From Penaeus vannamei (Eukaryota > Arthropoda > Malacostraca > Decapoda > Penaeidae), in contig NC_091582.1 in assembly GCF_042767895.1 (NCBI RefSeq), forward strand, positions 20,048,965 through 20,061,464: a stretch of 12,500 bases of DNA. The letters are read 5' to 3'. This document shows positions 10,350 through 12,500 of the stretch, piece by piece. The notes under the pieces are model-generated. The model was not told the DNA's origin and did not search any database. It was given only the letters and a program-made list of their open reading frames with translations. The translations under genes and the position numbers were made by a program. How positions within the stretch are numbered: the stretch's first letter is position 1; the number at the start of each line of letters is the position of its first letter.

Positions 10350-12383
10350 TTTTCTCTTTCTCTCTTCCCCCCTTTCTCTCTCTCTCTCCTCCCTCTCCCT
10401 CTTCCGCTCCCTCTCCCTCTCCCTCTCTCTCATCCTCTGTCCTTATTTCCCTCTCTCCTTCTCCATCTCTCTCTCTCTCACCCTCTGTCCTTATTTCCCT
10501 CTCTCCCTCTCTCTCACCCTTTCTCCTTATTTCCCTCTCTCCCTCTCCCTTCCCTTCCCTTCCCTTTTCACTTCCTGTCCCACTGTATCAATTCCTAACT
10601 GACTGATGCATGTTCCTTTGTGTGGTTCTTGTAGTTTTAGTATGCTTTAATTCCCGATTCCATGGTGGTTTAATAATTCCTTGTGAATAAATATATCAAT
10701 ACAGTATAAGACGACAGTAGCCTCTTGGATTTGAAATGAAAAATACATTTATAGTATTAGTTAACTTTTCGATGCGGAATATTTGCACTTTCCACTACAG
10801 CTTTGTTGTACAACTTTTCGATGCGGAATATTTGCACTTTCCACTACAGCTTTGTTGTACTTCAAATCTTTTTATTTTTTATCTTTTTTATTATTATTAT
10901 TATTTTTTTTTTTTTTACATATATGTCTCATAAGGAGCGAGGATTATGAGACCTATTTCTATTGTTATTGTTATTAGCATTATTATTTTTGTTATATTGA
11001 TAATAATATCATTGAGTTTCTTTTCTTTCTTTTTTTTCATTCCCTAAAAATTCAGTGACTGGGGTAAATAGGTATGGTGATGTTCATTCCCTAAAAATTC
11101 AATGAATAAGGTAATAAGTATGGTGATGTAGGCCCAGTAATTGGTTCCTTGATGACTAAGGGTTTGTGGAGTCATCTATGTGTAAAGAAATAATATAACA
11201 ATCATAGTGGATAGTGCAAGTAAATATATGCTTTTCCAAATGTCAATAAGTTCATACTATTCTTGAGCCAACCAAAAATCAAAGCATTAAGCAAGATAAG
11301 CTCTTTATAATGTTTTACCGGGTATGCTTTTAAATGGTCTGTATTGCTTATGAACCATTTTTTTTGTGCTTTACCTTTCCTAGAATTGGTGAAAAGGTCT
11401 ATTAGTATGCTGACTCTTAGAAGCATTAAATTTAAATATTCACTGAAGATCATTTTATAACTTGAAGAAATGTCCTTTTTAAGAAATCTAGAGTTAATGT
11501 AGCAAAGTATCTTCCAAACAAAAAATAGCTCTCTTATCCATACATTGTTATTTATTGAAATGTTAATACTTTCTCCTTTTCCTCCATTCTTCATTAGGGT
11601 GTAACACAGCCCCTCCTTGTGATGTCATCTGGGATCATTGAAACAAAACTTGAGCACCTGATTTCACAGCATTTCTCAAGCATCCTCTCTAGTCAAGAGA
11701 AATCTCCTAGCACTTTGGCTGTAACATCACCAATACAAGGTGAAACATCTCTTAATAACTCTGGCATTTATAATGTGACGTCAACACCTATTGGAAGGCA
11801 TTTAGACTTCAAAGAAATGGACAGGAATAGGGAAGTCAAATCAGATACTGAAGTAAAGTTGACCAAGTCACCCCAAGATGCAAAAGATCAGACTGATGCT
11901 GATCATTGGCACTTGCAAGGAGCCAGGCCAAAGGATTTTACTCCAAAGGAAAAAAGGGCATCCAATATTTCAAGACCATCCTTTGATGAATCAAGCTCGG
12001 ATAGACAAACTAGTGTAACAGAAAAAGAAAATAGCAGAGCAGCAAATGTGAAGCCAGCTTCCAGTTTTTCCAGGAGTCACAATAATAGTCAGATGTTTAA
12101 TCAGTCCAGAGATTATTCTGGCTTGGATGATAACTCTTTTGAAACTTCAGATGAAGTTGATACCAACACCAGTGCGAGGAGTGGAAGTTTCCTAGACCAA
12201 GTCAAGAAGATATTGGAGGAATCTGTAAACTCTAATGCCAATGATAGCATTCCAATGACCAGCATGAATGCTTCCTGTAGTGGCACCACTGAGTCTGTAG
12301 AACCTGAGGAAGAGTACGAACTGGAATTGAGTGCATCAAATGGGAAGTTTCTCAGCCAGATAAAGAAAATTATGACGCCATAA
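101..12383 (+). CDS. CLCC1: CLCC1-like ER chloride channel (5'-partial, 11 exons in view)
   Basis: Spliced gene model: 101-195, 3972-4088, 4579-4701, 4849-4971, 5186-5353, 5630-5778, 6119-6258, 6409-6587, 9404-9484, 9824-9877, 11598-12383. Every junction is GT-AG and phases agree throughout, giving 670 residues plus TAA; the start codon and any signal peptide lie upstream of the window. Predicted membrane helices are at about residues 153-174, 186-203 and 313-333 of the visible protein. Recalled similarity to vertebrate CLCC1 (about 550 aa in human) covers the Cys-containing N-terminal segment, the helix pair, the loop with Ser-x-Trp-x-Trp, the 'PLQHLG' segment and the Ile-Pro-led third helix. 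CLCC1 proteins are known as ER-membrane proteins acting in anion conductance and ER ion homeostasis; that role is inferred here by family membership. The tail after residue 410 is low-complexity, longer than I recall for vertebrates, and not alignable by eye. Family assignment is confident; exact boundaries of exons 1 and 10 are less so. Confidence 0.88.
209..320. repeat. (TTTA)n/(TTA)n AT-rich microsatellite
   Basis: Compound tract of TTTA, TTA and an 8-bp TTTTATTA unit, starting about 13 bp after the exon 1 donor and running into the CCTA array. It is typical intronic simple repeat; the hydrophobic open frames across it are artefacts. Confidence 0.92.
321..444. repeat. Perfect (CCTA)31 tetranucleotide microsatellite
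   Basis: 124 bp of uninterrupted CCTA units (TAGG on the other strand). No interruption or substitution is visible, which suggests recent expansion and probable length polymorphism. Confidence 0.97.
500..2185. repeat. GC-richer, repeat-like island in intron 1 (unclassified)
   Basis: This stretch is clearly richer in G and C than the AT-rich intron on both sides and has few long A/T runs. No reverse transcriptase, transposase or other protein is recognisable in any frame. It is interrupted by the inverted-repeat element at 1320-1627. Composition and the nested insertion suggest old mobile-element sequence, perhaps more than one copy; ends are approximate and no target duplication was found. 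Confidence 0.4.
1320..1627. mobile_element. MITE-like non-autonomous DNA transposon, 308 bp
   Basis: The ends are near-perfect inverted repeats of about 44-45 bp. The left end (1320-1363) begins GGCCCTATCACACTATCAC and ends TTTGCGTTTCC; the complement of the right end (1583-1627) begins GGCCATATCACACTATCAC and ends TTTGCGTTTCC. The interior is AT-rich and noncoding. The superfamily is not clear. If the repeats proper start at TCACAC, the flanks would be TA dinucleotides, as in Tc1/mariner-type elements, but GGCC lies outside on both sides and leaves the true ends open. Confidence 0.75.
2186..3971 (+). other. AT-rich intron 1 sequence without recognisable features
   Basis: This is the remainder of the first intron. 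It holds short T and A runs, a small (ATTT)n tract near 3773-3793 and an 8-bp hairpin at 2975-3002. No exon-like segment with fitting splice sites, and no RNA gene, was recognised. Confidence 0.6.
3972..4088 (+). CDS. CLCC1: CLCC1-like exon 2: luminal helical region
   Basis: The acceptor TTTACAAACAG ends at 3971 and the donor CAG|GTATCT follows 4088. The exon is 117 nt, phase 0 at both ends, 39 residues starting LKQRQLSALEKTV. The content is charged and helical with a Phe-Tyr-Lys-Arg patch, as expected for the poorly conserved luminal region before the membrane helices. It follows exon 1 in frame, so nothing is needed from the long intervening intron. Confidence 0.8.
4089..4578 (+). other. 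Intron 2, no recognisable feature
   Basis: 490 bp AT-rich intron ending in a good pyrimidine tract. The open frame that continues from exon 2 into it is readthrough past a GTATCT donor. Nothing else is seen. Confidence 0.7.
4579..4701 (+). CDS. CLCC1: CLCC1-like exon 3: luminal helical region
   Basis: There is a strong pyrimidine tract and TTCTTTAG acceptor ending at 4578, and a weaker donor CAG|GTTGGA after 4701. It is 123 nt, phase 0/0, 41 residues (EAEDILKEGDSAMVRQLVAH...). It is rich in Asp, Lys, Leu and Ile and predicted helical. No recognised domain name applies beyond its position in the family's pre-membrane region. Confidence 0.82.
4849..4971 (+). CDS. CLCC1: CLCC1-like exon 4: conserved segment before membrane helix 1
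   Basis: The acceptor CTTTATAG ends at 4848 and the consensus donor GAA|GTAAGT follows 4971. It is 123 nt, phase 0/0, 41 residues. The beginning, VDDFLANALV, resembles the Leu-Asp-Asp-Ala-Leu-x-x-x-Leu stretch just before the first membrane helix of vertebrate CLCC1 (recalled comparison). Residues near the end (EWITSAFEVGKNVE) lead straight into the membrane helix encoded by the next exon. Confidence 0.85.
5186..5353 (+). CDS. CLCC1: CLCC1-like exon 5: membrane helices 1 and 2
   Basis: The acceptor ATATTCTGCAG ends at 5185 and the donor AAG|GTTTGT follows 5353. It is 168 nt, phase 0/0, 56 residues. Helix 1 is about VWLYFLCALFILLAIWAVFL. A basic linker follows (RDIQRELRWTR), then helix 2, about VIGMMIVIIFFICCLWHW, ending in RHMHK. 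The two helices joined by an Arg-rich turn, with a Trp-rich end to the second, match the CLCC1 hairpin, where a Trp-x-Trp-x-Tyr/His-x-Tyr-Lys end occurs. This is the most diagnostic exon together with the next three. Confidence 0.93.
5630..5778 (+). CDS. CLCC1: CLCC1-like exon 6: loop between helices 2 and 3, first half
   Basis: The acceptor TTTTTCTAG ends at 5629 and the donor CA|GTAAGT follows 5778. It is 149 nt and leaves a phase-2 split Gln codon. It encodes VAESRRHAQMAKRG, then NIPEEC, then GSVWSWVKVSVFG and a Cys-Glu-Gln end. Vertebrate CLCC1 has the same series: a basic Ala/Gln stretch, a Cys, Gly-Ser-Ile-Trp-x-Trp, then a second Cys-Gln. Two Cys (NIPEEC and DVCEQ) are conserved in this pattern. 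Confidence 0.93.
5779..6118 (+). other. Intron 6, no recognisable feature
   Basis: 340 bp AT-rich intron, phase 2, bounded by CA|GTAAGT and TTTCAG|A. The minus-strand open frame over it is short and AT-driven. Confidence 0.7.
6119..6258 (+). CDS. CLCC1: CLCC1-like exon 7: loop between helices 2 and 3, second half
   Basis: The acceptor TATCCTTTCAG ends at 6118; its first base completes the split Gln codon. The donor ATA|GTAAGG follows 6258 and leaves a phase-1 split Ser. The exon encodes YFEDLMVDPTQEITP, then a helix ending CFQPLQHLGSESAKFI. Vertebrate CLCC1 has Tyr-Tyr-Glu-Leu-Leu-x-Val-x-Pro followed by Glu-Pro-Leu-Lys-His-Ile-Gly at the same spacing, the best recognisable signature of the family in this window. 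Confidence 0.93.
6409..6587 (+). CDS. CLCC1: CLCC1-like exon 8: membrane helix 3 and cytosolic entry
   Basis: The acceptor ACAATTTTCAG ends at 6408; two bases complete the split Ser. The donor GAG|GTAGGT follows 6587. It is 179 nt, ending in phase 0. The product starts NIPVVYHIPA, then the hydrophobic helix FFLLLLVIILFAMCGYG, then DFPLWMGGIRPIY and a charged stretch ending LDKIRKE. Vertebrate CLCC1 has Ile-Pro-x-Leu-x-His-x-Pro before its third helix and Ser/Gly-Tyr-Gly after it. An earlier AG at 6377-6378 would add sequence with an in-frame stop, so 6409 is preferred. Confidence 0.92.
7034..7091. repeat. T-rich (CTTTTTT)n low-complexity tract
   Basis: Nearly pure T with scattered C and one A. 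It lies upstream of several AGs and could act as a splicing pyrimidine tract, but is most simply low-complexity repeat. Confidence 0.85.
7176..7205 (+). CDS. Candidate 30-nt microexon of the CLCC1-like gene
   Basis: A perfect TACTAAC branch-point-like heptamer (7155-7161) is followed by CTCTCTTACAATCAG ending at 7175, then 30 nt open in phase 0/0 encoding LHLANGNVKE, then the consensus donor GAG|GTAAGT. It can sit between exon 8 (…RKE) and exon 9 (MQK…) without changing frame. The branch A is only about 15 nt from the AG, which is short. It is not needed for a continuous model and has no homology support, so it is a possible alternative exon. Confidence 0.35.
7537..7608 (+). CDS. Candidate 72-nt cassette exon of the CLCC1-like gene
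   Basis: The acceptor TTTTTGCTTCACAG ends at 7536 and the donor CAG|GTAATT follows 7608. The 72 nt are open only with phase 0/0, which is the phase of the surrounding intron. The 24 residues (TLETDISYLYYMNLAFWHSI, then YILQ) are aromatic and hydrophobic, unlike the charged residues on either side. Chance open frames of this size are common, so this is a weak candidate. Confidence 0.22.
8045..8604. mobile_element. Degraded non-autonomous hAT-like DNA transposon, 560 bp
   Basis: The left end starts CAATGGTTCACATACTTTTT; the complement of the right end starts CAGTGGTTCCCAGA. The first 13 positions agree at 10, and both resemble the CAGTGGTTC-type terminal repeats of hAT (Charlie-like) elements, including a GGCCCAC/GGCCCTC motif further in. 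The flanks GATTAAAG (8037-8044) and GTCTAAAG (8605-8612) match at 6 of 8 positions, the size expected for hAT target duplications. No transposase frame remains. The divergence of ends and flanks suggests an old insertion. Confidence 0.72.
9404..9484 (+). CDS. CLCC1: CLCC1-like exon 9: cytosolic helix after the last membrane segment
   Basis: The acceptor TGTTTTGTTCAG ends at 9403 and the donor CAG|GTAAAT follows 9484. It is 81 nt, phase 0/0, 27 residues: MQKDTELLLSEARLMLTDMA then KAATSTQ. Joined to the end of exon 8 (LDKIRKE) it makes a continuous amphipathic, coiled-coil-like stretch, which supports direct splicing of exon 8 to exon 9. No clear counterpart in vertebrate CLCC1 is recalled. Its length is divisible by three, so skipping it would keep the frame. 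Confidence 0.78.
9528..9587. repeat. (CTTTT)n to poly-T tract after exon 9
   Basis: CTTTT pentamers grade into T runs with occasional C, starting about 45 bp after the exon 9 donor. Simple repeat. Confidence 0.9.
9824..9877 (+). CDS. CLCC1: CLCC1-like exon 10: 54-nt small exon
   Basis: The acceptor ATCTTCATGGAATAG ends at 9823 and the donor CAG|GTAATA follows 9877. The 54 nt are phase 0/0 and encode IQCLDLRMAEDVSLKSLQ, joining exon 9 (…TSTQ) to exon 11 (GVTQP…) in frame. An internal donor GAC|GTAAGC after 9856 would give a 33-nt version, also in frame. The acceptor has a weak pyrimidine tract. The helical, Leu-patterned peptide reads like coding sequence, but there is no homology proof. Confidence 0.6.
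10158..10566. repeat. Pyrimidine-rich compound microsatellite with (CT)40
   Basis: About 400 bp almost wholly C and T. The core 10262-10341 is 80 bp of perfect CT, within a pure pyrimidine run 10234-10341; a second pure run spans 10343-10405. At the 3' end are CCCTT pentamers (about 10547-10566). The Ser/Leu/Pro-rich open frames over it are artefacts. Confidence 0.95.
10431..10542. repeat. Three-copy pyrimidine minisatellite within the CT-rich block
   Basis: A 28-bp core, CA(T/C)CCTCTGTCCTTATTTCC followed by CTCTCTCC, occurs at 10431, 10479 and 10515 with small changes, spaced 48 and 36 bp apart by variable CT-rich linkers. Confidence 0.8.
10763..10860. repeat. Perfect 49-bp tandem duplication
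   Basis: Two identical adjacent 49-bp units (10763-10811 and 10812-10860), each starting AACTTTTCGATGCGG and ending GCTTTGTTGTAC. Unlike the simple repeats around it, the unit is complex sequence. Absence of any difference implies a recent event, or an assembly artefact. Confidence 0.95.
11036..11128. repeat. Imperfect tandem duplication, 47 and 46 bp
   Basis: Two adjacent units both begin TTCATTCCCTAAAAATTCA and end AGTATGGTGATG or GGTATGGTGATG, with several changes and one missing base between. This is an older duplication than the one at 10763. Confidence 0.88.
11598..12383 (+). CDS. CLCC1: CLCC1-like terminal exon: disordered C-terminal tail and stop
   Basis: A pyrimidine-rich acceptor (TCCTTTTCCTCCATTCTTCATTAG) ends at 11597; the exon reads GVTQPLLVMSSGIIETKLEH and runs 261 residues to TAA at 12381-12383. 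The first 30 or so residues look helical (IIETKLEHLISQHFSSIL). The rest is rich in Ser, Asn, Asp, Glu and Lys with few hydrophobics, so likely disordered and cytosolic. Near the end, a motif occurs twice: SGSFLDQVKKIL (12180-12215) and NGKFLSQIKKIM (12339-12374), each preceded by an acidic patch. The upstream ATG (11622) is internal to the exon, since the open frame continues back to the splice site. Vertebrate CLCC1 also ends in a low-complexity tail, but I see no alignable sequence. Confidence 0.88.
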   Translation, partial: GVTQPLLVMSSGIIETKLEHLISQHFSSILSSQEKSPSTLAVTSPIQGETSLNNSGIYNVTSTPIGRHLDFKEMDRNREVKSDTEVKLTKSPQDAKDQTDADHWHLQGARPKDFTPKEKRASNISRPSFDESSSDRQTSVTEKENSRAANVKPASSFSRSHNNSQMFNQSRDYSGLDDNSFETSDEVDTNTSARSGSFLDQVKKILEESVNSNANDSIPMTSMNASCSGTTESVEPEEEYELELSASNGKFLSQIKKIMTP

Positions 12384-12500
12384 CAATACCTTTCACACTT
12401 CTACTTAAAAGTATGTAATGTGTGTGTGTACATGTTTGTGCAAATCTATACGATTGAAAGAAAGGGAATTTACCTAATATTTATGATTTATTTTACTACC
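12384..12500 (+). other. 3' UTR, partial
   Basis: AT-rich sequence directly after the stop codon, with a short (GT)n stretch near 12420-12430. No AATAAA or ATTAAA polyadenylation hexamer is present before the window ends, so the transcript probably extends beyond it. Confidence 0.6.

Larger units (their letters stand above)
9878..11597 (+). other. Last intron: repeats and AT-rich filler
   Basis: 1.7 kb phase-0 intron. It holds the pyrimidine-rich block (10158-10566), a 49-bp tandem duplication, (TTA)/poly-T near 10868-10917 and a diverged 47-bp duplication. The parts 9878-10157, 10567-10762 and 11129-11597 hold no supported feature; a 130-codon minus-strand open frame crosses the last part and is discussed under findings. 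Confidence 0.65.

Noticed and set aside
10120..10606. 160-codon Ser/Leu-rich open frame, and the Arg-Glu repeat frame on the other strand
   Set aside because: Both are translations of the CT/GA microsatellite.
1..12500. Prokaryotic operon, CRISPR array, phage or defence system
   Set aside because: No ribosome-binding sites, no spacer-separated repeats and no intact prokaryote-like genes; the window is an intron-rich eukaryotic gene.

Overview
This is eukaryotic, intron-rich, AT-rich genomic DNA. It carries one recognisable gene on the + strand and no prokaryotic features. The exons splice with GT-AG junctions and consistent phase into a 670-residue open frame that is 5'-incomplete. The product looks like CLCC1, the endoplasmic-reticulum chloride channel CLIC-like protein 1 (also called MCLC). 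The support is the order of its parts: a Cys-containing luminal segment, two closely spaced membrane helices, a soluble loop with an Asn-Ile-Pro/Cys and Ser-x-Trp-x-Trp pattern, a 'PL-H-G' segment, a third membrane helix that begins after an Ile-Pro pair, and a long disordered Ser-rich tail. The host is probably an invertebrate. Very dense, long microsatellites and degraded DNA transposons in the introns would fit a decapod crustacean such as a penaeid shrimp, but that is an inference with no marker gene behind it.

Layout: exon 1 (101-195, the first exon in view) is followed by a 3.8 kb intron. That intron holds a (TTA/TTTA)n tract running into a perfect (CCTA)31 array, and a GC-richer repeat-like island (about 500-2185) with a 308 bp inverted-repeat element nested in it. 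Exons 2-8 (3972-6587) are compact and encode the luminal region and all three membrane helices. A 2.8 kb intron (6588-9403) follows, with a degraded hAT-like element (8045-8604, with an 8 bp imperfect target duplication) and two in-frame candidate small exons. Exons 9 and 10 (9404-9484, 9824-9877) are short and symmetric. The last intron holds a roughly 400 bp polypyrimidine/(CT)40 region, a perfect 49 bp tandem duplication and a diverged 47 bp duplication. The terminal exon (11598-12383) encodes a 261-residue Ser/Asn-rich tail and the stop codon, and 3' UTR runs to the window end.

I see no undescribed multi-gene system. The most interesting signals are the cluster of phase-0 small exons after the last membrane helix, which could vary the cytosolic region of the channel without a frameshift, and a duplicated 12-residue motif in the C-terminal tail. 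Eight of ten introns are phase 0, which makes such cassettes easy to include or skip.
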